From assembly GCA_047974625.1 (NCBI GenBank), contig JBKECK010000039.1:9051-73050 (forward strand): 64,000 nt of DNA. The letters run 5' to 3'. The DNA is from CADEDH01 sp047974625. GTDB taxonomy: Bacteria; Actinomycetota; Acidimicrobiia; Acidimicrobiales; SZUA-35. Positions 40,410 through 49,500 of this stretch are shown here, piece after piece. The number at the start of each line of letters is the position of its first letter. The first letter of the stretch is position 1. Both the position numbers and the translations under genes were made by a program. The notes under the pieces were generated by a model. That model searched no databases. It saw only the letters and a program-made list of their open reading frames with translations, and was not told where the DNA came from.

Positions 40410-42889
40410 TGCCGACCGTACCTCGTCCACTCGGCCAGGAGGCCGGTCGCCGCATCGAGCTCGGCCCCCCGGTCGATCGAACCCAGATTGGGCGGCGGTG
40501 AGCCGGTCACCTGCTCGACCAGGTCGTCGCCCATCGGGGTCCCGGTGGCCAGGGTCAGCAGGTCGAATCCGGCGAAGTCGCGACGCAGGGTCACCGGCCC
40601 CGTCAGTGGCCGGGCCTGCCAGGTCCGCCGCAGCGTGAGCAGGACCAGGTCCTCGTCCGGTCCGCACACCAGCGGTGCCGACCCGATGGCCCCCAACCGG
40701 GCCGGGTCGGCGGCCAGTACCGCGGCACGGGTGAGGTCGAACCGCTCGAACATCCGGCCCGGGATCCGCAGCGCCCGGTCGACCTCGACCACCGACTGGG
40801 CCACCACGGGTTCCTCCCCGGCCTCAGCCTCCGCGTCGTGCGTGGTGGCGTCGACCGTGCCCCGCAGGAGCAGCAGTTCGCCGGGTCGGACGAGCAACGG
40901 CAGGGGCGGTTCGTCGGGTTCGGGGTTGCGGTCCCACCACGGTTCCGGAACCCCCTGGAGGATGAACGACACCGTCATCGCCGGGACCCGCCCGTACCAC
41001 CTGGTCTGGTGGAGGGGCCCACCGGCCGGTTGGGGCACGATCGGATCACCCGACCGGGTGATCATCGTCTCGCCGGCCAGCAGCGACAGCTGGGAAGCCA
41101 GACCGACGGCCTGCTCGACCAGCCCGTCGCGGGCCGGGTCGGTGGCGAAGCCCCGTCGGAGCTCGTCGGCGCTCAGACCTCCCGAGCCGATGGCCGCGAG
41201 CCGTACGCCGGCGTCGACCACCCCGGGGCTGCCCGGGGCCAGGTCGGGTGGCACCAGCGAGACCCGCAAGGCCCCGGTCCTGGCCGTCAGGTGCTCGCCC
41301 TGCTGGGCCACCCCGAGCACCAGGGCCGCCACCGGCCGGTCGCCGGTGACGATTGCGATCTGGCCGGCCTCGATCTGGCGGCCGATCGAAGGGGCGGCCG
41401 AGGCCGGGGCATCGAGCACCAGGGCCACGGCTCCAGTGTTGGCCGGCTGGACCGTGATCAGGGGGCCGGCCCCAAAGGTGGTCGGCGTGCCGTCGACCAG
41501 GGCGACCAGGTTGTCGACGAAGGTCCGGAGGAAACGGTTCATGGCCCGGGGCAGGGGGCCTCGTTCCCTGGCCCGGAGCTGGAGCTGGCGCAGGGCCAGC
41601 GGCCACCACCGGGCGAACCCCAACTCGATGGCTCGGAGGAGCCGAAGAGTGCCGTCGGGGTAGGCGATCCGGTCGGCCACGACGACGTCGAGTTCGCGAC
41701 CGAGCGGTCCCAGCTCAATCGGCACGGCCACCAGGGGTGAGGCCGAACCGGCCACCGGCAGAGCGGCCAGGGCATCGGCCAGGGCATCGGCCGCGACCTG
41801 GCGGGCCAGGCGGACCGCGGCCGACGTGAACCAGCCGACCGGGTTACCGGCCAGGGTCAGGGCCAACGCGTCGGCCGCGTCGGCCACGGCCTGCAGGGGC
41901 TCGGGAGCCCCCGCCCAGACCGCGGCCTGACGGAGCTGGTCGGCCAGATCGTCGACCTCGCCGTCGACCCCCTCCTGGTCGATCACCGTGGCCGCGGCTT
42001 CCAGCGAGGCGGCGTCGAGCGAACCCGCGGTGGCCGCCGCCCCGGCCCCGGCGGCCACTTCGCCCGCCACCTGGGCGTGGCGACCGACCCCAAGCCGGGT
42101 CGCCACGCTCTCCCGGACATCGGCCACTAGGGCGTCGGCCCGGAGCCGGAGCGCAGCGTCGAACCGGGCCCCCGACGGCGAGCCGGTCGCCAGGGCACCG
42201 GTCAGGGGCACGTCGGGCCCGCCCTGGGTCCGGCGGACGAGGACCAAGCCCGACCACGGGGTGGTCAGGTCACCGTCGAGCGACTCGGCCACTGCGGCGT
42301 CGCGCCGCTGACCGAGCCCGAACAGCGAGGGGATGGTCAGGTCGACGTTGCGGTCGGCTGCGATCGAGGCCCCCCACGCCGGATACGACGGCACGACGAC
42401 GGTGTCGAGCACCCCGTCGAGCTCGGCCTCGACGGTCAGGCGCCGGCCCGGCAGCCGAATCGCGGCCAGCACCAGTTGGCTCGGCAGGTTCGGCACCTCG
42501 ATCGGTTCGGGCATCGGGGGAAACGGCACCGTGGCCACGTCGGCGATGGCCAGTTCGATCTCGTCGGTCCCCGGGAGACGGCCGGTCCGCACAGCCTCGT
42601 CCCACGGATCGGGGATGGGGCCAATCGACTCGACCCCGTGCTCGTCGACGAAGCGCCCAACCGTCGGGAGCTGCCCGACGATCGCGTCGCCCAGGGGTTG
42701 GTTCGACAGTCCGCCGGTCACCCGGATCCGCTCGATGGCACTGGCCGCGTCGAGCAGTGCCTCGGTCTTGACCCGCCCGCTCTCGTCGGTGTCGCGGGCC
42801 GACTCGACCCGGTCGAGGGCCGCTTCGACCTGGCGCCACACCATCCGCAGCTCGTCGAGGTGGCGGCTGAGCCCGCGGGCGTACCTCAC
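40406..42889 (-). CDS. Large hypothetical eCIS-cluster protein (827 aa)
   Basis: An 827-residue protein without recognised domains. Residues 1-60 are helical (LSRHLDELRMVWRQVEAALD). A central Ala/Leu-rich helical region covers roughly residues 260-400. The last 200 residues contain beta-rich segments and the motif RWYGRVPAMTVSFILQGVPE. Around residue 470 MNRFLRTFVDNLVALVDGTP is also conserved-looking. The GTG at 42889 overlaps the preceding stop (GTGA). The size and place between spike and effectors suggest a structural or cargo-associated protein particular to this kind of cluster. No similar protein is known to me. Confidence 0.7.
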   Translation of the reverse strand: MRYARGLSRHLDELRMVWRQVEAALDRVESARDTDESGRVKTEALLDAASAIERIRVTGGLSNQPLGDAIVGQLPTVGRFVDEHGVESIGPIPDPWDEAVRTGRLPGTDEIELAIADVATVPFPPMPEPIEVPNLPSQLVLAAIRLPGRRLTVEAELDGVLDTVVVPSYPAWGASIAADRNVDLTIPSLFGLGQRRDAAVAESLDGDLTTPWSGLVLVRRTQGGPDVPLTGALATGSPSGARFDAALRLRADALVADVRESVATRLGVGRHAQVAGEVAAGAGAAATAGSLDAASLEAAATVIDQEGVDGEVDDLADQLRQAAVWAGAPEPLQAVADAADALALTLAGNPVGWFTSAAVRLARQVAADALADALAALPVAGSASPLVAVPIELGPLGRELDVVVADRIAYPDGTLRLLRAIELGFARWWPLALRQLQLRARERGPLPRAMNRFLRTFVDNLVALVDGTPTTFGAGPLITVQPANTGAVALVLDAPASAAPSIGRQIEAGQIAIVTGDRPVAALVLGVAQQGEHLTARTGALRVSLVPPDLAPGSPGVVDAGVRLAAIGSGGLSADELRRGFATDPARDGLVEQAVGLASQLSLLAGETMITRSGDPIVPQPAGGPLHQTRWYGRVPAMTVSFILQGVPEPWWDRNPEPDEPPLPLLVRPGELLLLRGTVDATTHDAEAEAGEEPVVAQSVVEVDRALRIPGRMFERFDLTRAAVLAADPARLGAIGSAPLVCGPDEDLVLLTLRRTWQARPLTGPVTLRRDFAGFDLLTLATGTPMGDDLVEQVTGSPPPNLGSIDRGAELDAATGLLAEWTRYGRQ

Positions 42890-44499
42890 GGACCCTCCGT
42901 GGCCCGGTTCGCCAACGACCGCCGGCCCCGCTGGCGGGCAGCACGGGCCCCCTCGATCTCGGCGGCCACCAGGGGATCGACCGCCATCCTGGTCACACCC
43001 CCCGACTCCTCGAGCTGCTGGTAGAGGTCGTCACGGAAGTCCTCCAGGGCCGCCCCGATCGACGACAGGGGGAGACCGGACGCTGCGGCCAGCTCCTCCC
43101 TGGCCTCCTGTAGGGCGGCCTCGAGCTCGATCCGGTCGGCTTCGTAGTCCTCCACCGTCTCCCGGGCCTGCTCCTTCATGGTCCGGTAGGCCGCGACCAG
43201 CTCCCCACCCTGGGCCGCGAAGGTCTCGGCGTGCCCGTCGATGTCGGCCTGGAGGGCGGCCCTGGCCTCGTCGAACGCCCCGTGCAACCCGAGGAACTCC
43301 CAGACGTGCGACGCCCCGACCTCGACGGCGGTGGCGGTGCCGGACAGCATGCAGCACCCACCGATGACGAGGCCCGGCAGCTCGACGCCGTCCTCGTCGT
43401 GTCCCGGCCGGTTCCCGGCGGCCAGGAACGCCTCGACCAGCCCGTCGACGCCGTCGTAGGTGGTCACGACGAGCACGTGGAGACCGGCACCGCTGAGCGC
43501 CTTGATCATCTCGATGATCCGCTGGATCATCTCGACCAGCTCCAACAGCACATCGATCTTGGCCCGCACCGCGGCGATCAGGTCCTTCAGCAGGGCGATG
43601 ACACCATCGACGTTGAGCAGCAGGGCCTTCAGCACAGCCGGGATCCGTTCCAGCTCACGGAGGGGATAGTCGGGCGGGGCGATGTCGGCGATGCGCCACG
43701 CCTTCCAGTTGGGGCCGGTCGGCGTCCCCCGGACCCGCCAGTCGTCGGGGTCGTCGAGGCCGAGATCACCGAAGCCGGGTAGGTCGGCCCCGTCGAGCGC
43801 TTGGCGGATCCCCCCGAGGTCCACGAGGGCCGAGAGGATGCGCAGGGTCGGGGTGATCTCGGGCATACCGGGGGCGGTGGCCAGGATGAACGCCGCCTCG
43901 ACCGTCGCCCCCTCGCTGAAGATGGGGCGGTTCTGGTCGCCCGGGTCGTCGAACGACTGCCGGAAGGTGTCCGCCCACCCGTCGAAGGCCCCGACGAAGG
44001 TGGGAGGGGCGACGGGGTCGCCGGCCTTCCAGCTCTCGGGGTCGCCGGCGTCGGCGATGGTCTTCCGCCACGACGTGAGGCCCGGGACGTCGGCGTAGAG
44101 GTAGAGGCCCGAGCTCAGCAGGTCGTCGATCAGGTCCTTCAGGATCTGGTGGGCGGCCAGGATCATGGCCCGGATGGGGTCGGGCAGCTCCAGTAAGAAG
44201 GCGGTCAACACGTCCAGGAGGCCGGCCACGACCTCCAGTACCGCGGCCACCGCTTCGAGCGGAGCGGCCGCGAGGTCGAGCACCTGATCGAGCCCGGCGA
44301 TCTGACCGAGGGTCAGCCGGGCCCAGCGCAGCTGGCCGGCCTGGTCGGTGGTCGACGACGTCGACGGCGGCCGCGGGGTACCGTCGGCCAGTGACCGGGC
44401 GACCTCGTAGGCGGCCAGGACGTCGTCGGCGATGTCGGGGCAGTGGGCCTCGAGGATGGCCCGGAGGTCAGCGGAAGCGCCGCCGCCGTGGCTGGCCAT
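42886..44499 (-). CDS. Hypothetical helical eCIS-cluster protein (537 aa)
   Basis: A 537-residue protein rich in amphipathic and hydrophobic helices: LEAVAAVLEVVAGLLDVLTA with LLELPDPIRAMILAAHQILK near residues 80-120, KALLLNVDGVIALLKDLIAA and LLELVEMIQRIIEMIKAL near 290-340, and a charged coiled-coil-like stretch (EQARETVEDYEADRIELEAA) near 450. A GGCCMLSGTATA segment lies between. The hydrophobic helices lack long membrane-type runs flanked by charges, so it could be a pore-forming or a packed structural protein. Starts with ATG at 44499, overlapping the previous gene by 32 bases. Family unknown. Confidence 0.7.
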   Translation of the reverse strand: MASHGGGASADLRAILEAHCPDIADDVLAAYEVARSLADGTPRPPSTSSTTDQAGQLRWARLTLGQIAGLDQVLDLAAAPLEAVAAVLEVVAGLLDVLTAFLLELPDPIRAMILAAHQILKDLIDDLLSSGLYLYADVPGLTSWRKTIADAGDPESWKAGDPVAPPTFVGAFDGWADTFRQSFDDPGDQNRPIFSEGATVEAAFILATAPGMPEITPTLRILSALVDLGGIRQALDGADLPGFGDLGLDDPDDWRVRGTPTGPNWKAWRIADIAPPDYPLRELERIPAVLKALLLNVDGVIALLKDLIAAVRAKIDVLLELVEMIQRIIEMIKALSGAGLHVLVVTTYDGVDGLVEAFLAAGNRPGHDEDGVELPGLVIGGCCMLSGTATAVEVGASHVWEFLGLHGAFDEARAALQADIDGHAETFAAQGGELVAAYRTMKEQARETVEDYEADRIELEAALQEAREELAAASGLPLSSIGAALEDFRDDLYQQLEESGGVTRMAVDPLVAAEIEGARAARQRGRRSLANRATEGP

Positions 44500-44731
44500 G
44501 GCGCTCCTCTCCGACTCGTCGCTGCTGCTGGTCGACCATGGCCCCGAGCTGCTGGACCTCCTGGGCCGCGGTGAGCGCCGCCGCCTGCTCGAGCAGGTCT
44601 CGGGCCGTGGCCAGTCGCTCGGTGACCCCCGACAGGTCGAGGGGCCGCCAGGCCGTGGCGTACCGGGGCCCGGAACGTTCGGGATCGGGCCGTTCGGGAT
44701 CGGGCCGGTCGGGATCGGGATGCCTGCTCAT
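44468..44731 (-). CDS. Small repeat-bearing helical protein (87 aa)
   Basis: An 87-residue protein starting at the ATG that overlaps the spike gene stop (ATGA). The first 20 residues are a PDPDRP/PDPERP/PDPERS repeat, followed by a helical part (VTERLATARDLLEQAAALTA, VQQLGAMVDQQQRRV) and a basic end. The start is fixed by the overlap; an upstream open extension lies in the spike gene. Possible chaperone or linker of the spike; no family recognised. Confidence 0.6.
   Translation of the reverse strand: MSRHPDPDRPDPERPDPERSGPRYATAWRPLDLSGVTERLATARDLLEQAAALTAAQEVQQLGAMVDQQQRRVGEERHGQPRRRRFR
44677..44721 (-). repeat. 15-base tandem repeat at the 5' end of the small helical gene
   Basis: Three units of GTTCGGGATCGGGCC (plus strand), the last altered, in frame with the PDPERP-type repeats at the N-terminus of the minus-strand protein. 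Confidence 0.75.
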
Positions 44732-45945
44732 CCGACCGGGAACCGCTTGACGAAACCGAAGTACGAGAAGTCCATCAGCGGGGTCATGGCCGCCCACACG
44801 TCGAGGGCCGGGCCGTAGGCCAGCACCGTCATCGGGTTGATGGCCTTGGCGATCTGGCTGAGCATCGAGAAGTGGAGGGCAAGCCCGTCGCCGACGATCA
44901 GGGGGGAGAAGGCCGACACGCCACCGAGCTGGAGCATCCCGAGCCGGGTGTTGATCGACACGTTGCCGATGCCGGCCTCGACCTCGACGGCGTTGATGCC
45001 CGCCCCCGGACTGGCGGACGCCAGGGTGATCCCGGTTGCGCTCATCACCCGCACCCCACCCGCGCCACTGATCCCGACCCCGGACGGGCTCGACAGGGTG
45101 TAGGCCCCGGCCACCGTCTCCGACAGCGAACCGGAGATCTGGCGGACCACCGGACCCGACACCACGATCTGTTCCCCGTTGGCGTCGACCCGACGGGTGT
45201 AGACAGAGCCGATCGTCTCTTCGAGCGACGCCCCGTAGCGACGGGACACGGGACCGGCCACTTCCTCCTCATAGGTCGACGACACCCTGGTCGACAGCGA
45301 GCCGCCGAATTTCTGCTGCCCGTCACCCGAGACGGTGGCCGTCTGGTTGCCCTTGTTGACCAGCCGCTCGTTGCTGACGACGCCGTCGAGCCCCTCGGGG
45401 CCGAGGACCAGCCGGTTGTCCTGGGCGTCGCGGATCTCGAGCACGTTGCGCTCGTCGTCGAGCACGATCCGGTGACCCGACGTCGACTTGAGGATGCGGA
45501 CCTTGGGGTTGGCGGTGGCCATTGGCCGCCGGTGGCGGGGGATGCCGGGTAGCCGCTCGGGGACCTGGCCGCCGACGGGGGCCTGCTCGGCCCGGGACGC
45601 GGCAGCGGGGGCGATCGACGCGTCGGTGCCGACGTCGTCGGCCGTCGGTGAGCCCCACCACATCCCGCTCCAGATCGGTCTCGACAGGTCACCCTCCTCG
45701 AACTCGATCCAAACCCCGGCCCCGACGTCGGGCACGGCGTAGAAGCCCTGGTCGGGACCGGCGTAGGGGGCGGCCGGGAGGGCCCAACCGGTCGGCTGGT
45801 CGGGACCGAGAAGGCGGGGGACGATGGCCTGGATCCGGCCCCGGTTCTCGGGGTCGTCGACCCGGTGCACGTAGCCCCGGTACTTGCCGTAGTACCGCTG
45901 GTCGAGGCGGTCGAGCACCTCGGCCAAGAGTTCCTCCAGGGTCAC
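44728..45945 (-). CDS. Baseplate spike protein, gp5/VgrG/Afp8-like
   Basis: A 405-residue puncturing-spike protein. An N-terminal OB-fold domain (residues about 20-100) has the phage baseplate V/VgrG pattern: YRGYVHRVDDPENRGRIQAI, WALPAAPYAGPDQGFYAVPD and VGAGVWIEFEEGDLSRPIW. The part from about 145 to 340 is a beta-rich stem of short repeats (ILKSTSGHRIVLDDERN, LVNKGNQTATVSGDG, GGSLSTRVSSTYEEEV, SVYTRRVDANGEQIVV) as in the gp5C helix. The N-terminal LysM domain of true VgrG/gpD-type proteins is absent. It starts with ATG overlapping the upstream small gene (ATGA). It would sit at the tip of the inner tube. Confidence 0.85.
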   Translation of the reverse strand: MTLEELLAEVLDRLDQRYYGKYRGYVHRVDDPENRGRIQAIVPRLLGPDQPTGWALPAAPYAGPDQGFYAVPDVGAGVWIEFEEGDLSRPIWSGMWWGSPTADDVGTDASIAPAAASRAEQAPVGGQVPERLPGIPRHRRPMATANPKVRILKSTSGHRIVLDDERNVLEIRDAQDNRLVLGPEGLDGVVSNERLVNKGNQTATVSGDGQQKFGGSLSTRVSSTYEEEVAGPVSRRYGASLEETIGSVYTRRVDANGEQIVVSGPVVRQISGSLSETVAGAYTLSSPSGVGISGAGGVRVMSATGITLASASPGAGINAVEVEAGIGNVSINTRLGMLQLGGVSAFSPLIVGDGLALHFSMLSQIAKAINPMTVLAYGPALDVWAAMTPLMDFSYFGFVKRFPVG

Positions 45946-46148
45946 GACCCGACCTCCTCGACGTGCTCGCGGACCCCGGACACGTCACCGAGGGACAGGA
46001 TGGTGGTGCTGGCCCGGTCGGGCCGCTCGATGGTGATGGCGTCCTGCTCGATGTCGCTGAGCCGCCCGACATAGACGTGGCCGAGGGTGGTCATGACCAG
46101 CACCACCCGGTCGGGGGGGATGCTCTCCAGCTGTGCTCGCAGGGTCAC
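45942..46148 (-). CDS. Small SH3/Sm-like protein (68 aa)
   Basis: A 68-residue protein whose strand pattern (RVVLVMTTLGHVYVGRL, AITIERPDRASTTILSLGDV) resembles an Sm- or SH3-like barrel. It overlaps both neighbours by four bases (GTGA upstream, ATGA downstream), so it is a real, coupled gene. Its place between the spike gene and the 109-residue gene suggests a baseplate accessory role; no family is recognised. Confidence 0.65.
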   Translation of the reverse strand: MTLRAQLESIPPDRVVLVMTTLGHVYVGRLSDIEQDAITIERPDRASTTILSLGDVSGVREHVEEVGS

Positions 46149-46474
46149 GGCAGGGCCGACCTGACGTGGTCGAGGACGAACCGGCGGTTAACCACCTCGA
46201 TGGTCTCCACCTCGACCCGGTCGTCGCCCAACCGGGCCCGGGCCGCGCTGACCAATTCCTGCAGGGTCTGGGGCCCGGCGGGGGGTCGGGGGATCCGGCC
46301 CAACCGGTTCCGCCAGGCGTCGATCAGCACCCGGTGCCGGTCGAGCCGGTCGAGGTGGCCGTCGACGGCGGCCACCACGGCCCGGCGATGCCCGTCGTCG
46401 TCGGTGGCCTCGGCCAGGAGGGGGACCACCCCGACCCGGAGGTGGGCCGCGGTCAGCTGTGGGGGAATGGGCAC
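46145..46474 (-). CDS. Small hypothetical baseplate-region protein (109 aa)
   Basis: A 109-residue protein beginning at a GTG with an AAGGAG site seven bases upstream; the longer open frame is ignored. Sequence: VPIPPQLTAAHLRVGVVPLL, then a long helix (RRAVVAAVDGHLDRLDRHRV) and ARLGDDRVEVETIEVVNRRF at the end. No family is recognised. It starts a new translational unit after the 85-base gap that follows the giant gene, while still on the same strand. Confidence 0.65.
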   Translation of the reverse strand: MPIPPQLTAAHLRVGVVPLLAEATDDDGHRRAVVAAVDGHLDRLDRHRVLIDAWRNRLGRIPRPPAGPQTLQELVSAARARLGDDRVEVETIEVVNRRFVLDHVRSALP

Positions 46475-46559
46475 GGTCGGGCTCCTTGAATGGCGGGGGC
46501 GGGTATGGCCGGGGTTCCGGCCTGGTCGGCGGCCGCGACGGCGGCGGGTATCGACGACA

Positions 46560-49500
46560 TCATCGGGAGTCGGGCTCCACATAGCTGCCGGCGGTGCTGG
46601 CGTTACCGGTCACCGCCACCTGGGCCCCGCCGAGCACCACCAGGGAGTGGCGGCCCGGGACCGGGGGGCGGGGCAGCGGGGTCGACGGCGGGCGCGGGGT
46701 CACCGGGCCGACGGGACCAACGGGGCCGATCGGGTTGATGGGGATGGTGGCGCCGGGACGGACGGGTCGGAGCGGGCCGGGGAACGGGTTGCCGGCCGCT
46801 CCTCCCGGGTCGATAGGGGTCAGGTCGACATCGTCGAGGATCGGGCCGAGGAGCGACTCGAGCACGGGGAGGCCGAGCCGACCGGTCGGGACAGTGGCGG
46901 CCGGGACCTCGACCCCGGTGAGAGCCCCGAGCCCCGATCGGAGGGCGGCCGTCTCGTCATCGTGGTTGCGCAGGAGGTGCTGCTGGACGAGGGCCTTGGC
47001 CCCCGTGTCGGGCAACCCGCTCGACTTGGCCAGGCCGTACAGCTTTGTGGTGGCACTGATGTTGCCAGCGTCCAGAATCTTGGCGAAGTCGGCGGTCAAC
47101 CGGCTCACCTCGACGGCGAGGGTGTCCGACTCGGTCCGGTCCCTCACCACCACCGGCGGGAGGTTCTTCAGGTCGTACGAGACGCTCAGCGCACTCAGGT
47201 CGACGTCGAGGATCCCGATCTGGGTCGCGACGTCGAGCACCGCTGCGGCCCGGGGGCTGGTGGCGATGCGATTGGTCTGGGCGAAGGTGGTGAAGGCGGC
47301 GGATGCCGCGGCCGCGGCCCGGGCCGTGGTCGACTCCCGCTCCTCCCGCAGGGCTCCCAGGACCCGTTCGGGGTCGAGGGCCACCGACAACTGCCCACCC
47401 AGCTCCTCGCCGAGGTCGACCCCGAGGGTGACCTTCGGCCGGATCGGCGAGATCCCGAGGTCGGGCCGGACCGGCACCGAGGGCCGGGGGACGGCGGGCG
47501 GCTGGCGCCCGGTTAGCACGTTCCCACTGACGCTGACCGGAGCCGCGGCCACACGGAGCAGGAGCACCGTCACGGCCAGGGGGCACTCGATCCGGTTCCC
47601 GGCCACCACCCCGGCGTCGATGTCGCGCAGGTAGACGGCCCCGGCCGTGCCGGTTGAGACCAGGGTGTTGGCACCGACGGACACCCGGAGCCGCACCACC
47701 CGATTGCCCAGTGTGAGCAGGGCCGGGCCCCGGGACACGATGTCGTTGCCGCCCACCTGGAGGCTGCGGTCGATCCGAAGGGGAGGCAGGGGAACCGGCG
47801 GCCTCGGGAACCGGTCGAGGAAGTCGAGGAGGGGGCCGAGATCGAGCCCGGGGACCACGGTCGGTCCTGGCCGCGGTTGGGGCGCCGGCCTCGGCCGGAG
47901 CCAGTCGACGGCCAACGCATCGGCCATGTTCGGGGTGGCCAGCAGGTCGGGTGGGGACACCAGCGACGTCACCGCCGGTGGTTGGCCGGCGACCAGGACG
48001 GCGGCCGACGTGTCGGGCGAGAGGCTGGTCACCGGCTGATGGGCCAGCAGCCGGTGGCCGAGGCTCGCCGCCAGGACCGACGAGGTGTAGGCCGGTCCGA
48101 TCGGCGTGACCGGCCGGTTCGGCACGGTGGGGAACGTCGGCAGGGTCGGCACAACCGGTTGCCGTGGTCGGGGTGGCGGGTCGACGCTCAGGAACGGCGT
48201 GGTGCACAGCCGGTCGAAGTCCCACGACCGGTCGCCGTCGGCGCCGTCGGCCGGGATGGCGCCGACGGTGACCACCAGCCCCGCTCCCCCGTGTTGACCA
48301 CCCTGGTGACGGATCCGGTTGCCGGCGATCGCCACGTCGCCGTCGAGACGGACCGCGATCCCGTGGATCAGCCCGGCGTGGGTCGACGAGCCGTTGCCCT
48401 CCAGCCGGTTGTGGTCGACGGTGGCCTGGCCCCGGCCCCTCACCGCCACCGTGGCCCGACCGGGGGCCGGTCCGTCGTCGACCAGCGCCGCGCCCCCACA
48501 GGCCTCGACGTCGTTGTGTTCGACCGCGACCCGGGCGTCCCGGTCGACGTCGACGTCGATCCCGGTCACCACCGCGCCCCGGATGCGGTTGCGCCGGACC
48601 CCGATGTCGAGCGCGCCGCCCGCCGTGACGACGTCGAGCGGGGCCATCGGGTTGAGGGTCGGGCCGCCGATCACGATGCCCCGGCCACCCCCCTCGATCG
48701 AGTTGGCCACGACCGCCAGGTCACCGGCTACCTGGGCGGCCAGGATCCCGTCGGCCGGAACCGGGTCGACCACCTCGGGTGGCAGCACGGGGCGGGCCGG
48801 GGTGGCAACAACCCCGGTCAGGGAGCCGAGCTCGACGTCGAGTCGAGCCAGCAGCGACGCCGGGTCGGCCGCGGCGAGCAGCCCCGACGCCGTGGCCGGG
48901 CTGATGGCGTCGGCGGCCGCCCCGACGTAGGCCTGTGCCGCGGCGAGCCGTTCCCGTGGTGAGCCGGTCGGGCTGACCGCCCGCTGCAGGGTCGCGGTCA
49001 GCACCGAGACGGCCTCGGCCTCGGAGGTGGCCCGCTGATCGGCCGCCGCGTCGGCCACCCTGGCCAGGACCGTCGCGGTGCGGTTAAGGGCCCGGAGCCG
49101 ATCGATGCCCGAACCGGCCGCCGACAACGGCCCCTCGATTCCGTCGAGCTCGTCGAGCAGGGCCCGCCGCTCACCGGCGGGCAGCTCGACCCCGTCGGTC
49201 ACGACCCGGCGGAGATCGGCGCCGATGGCCGAGGCCGCCGCGACCCGGTCTTCGCGGCCGGTGTCGCGGCTGAGATCGGTCAGAAGGTGGGCCAGGGTGG
49301 CCAGCCGCTCGTCGGTCTCGTCGTCGGCCACCACGGGAACGAGCGGCGCTCCGGCCGCCACGAGCCGGGCCTGGGTGGTGCGCAGGTCGAGGAGGGCCCT
49401 GGCCGCCCGCTGGGTGTGGGTGGCCCGCTCCCCCGGGTCCGCCTCGGCCAGTTCGAGGGCGTCGTTGACCTCCCGGGCCGCAGCCTGCAGCTCGGAATGG

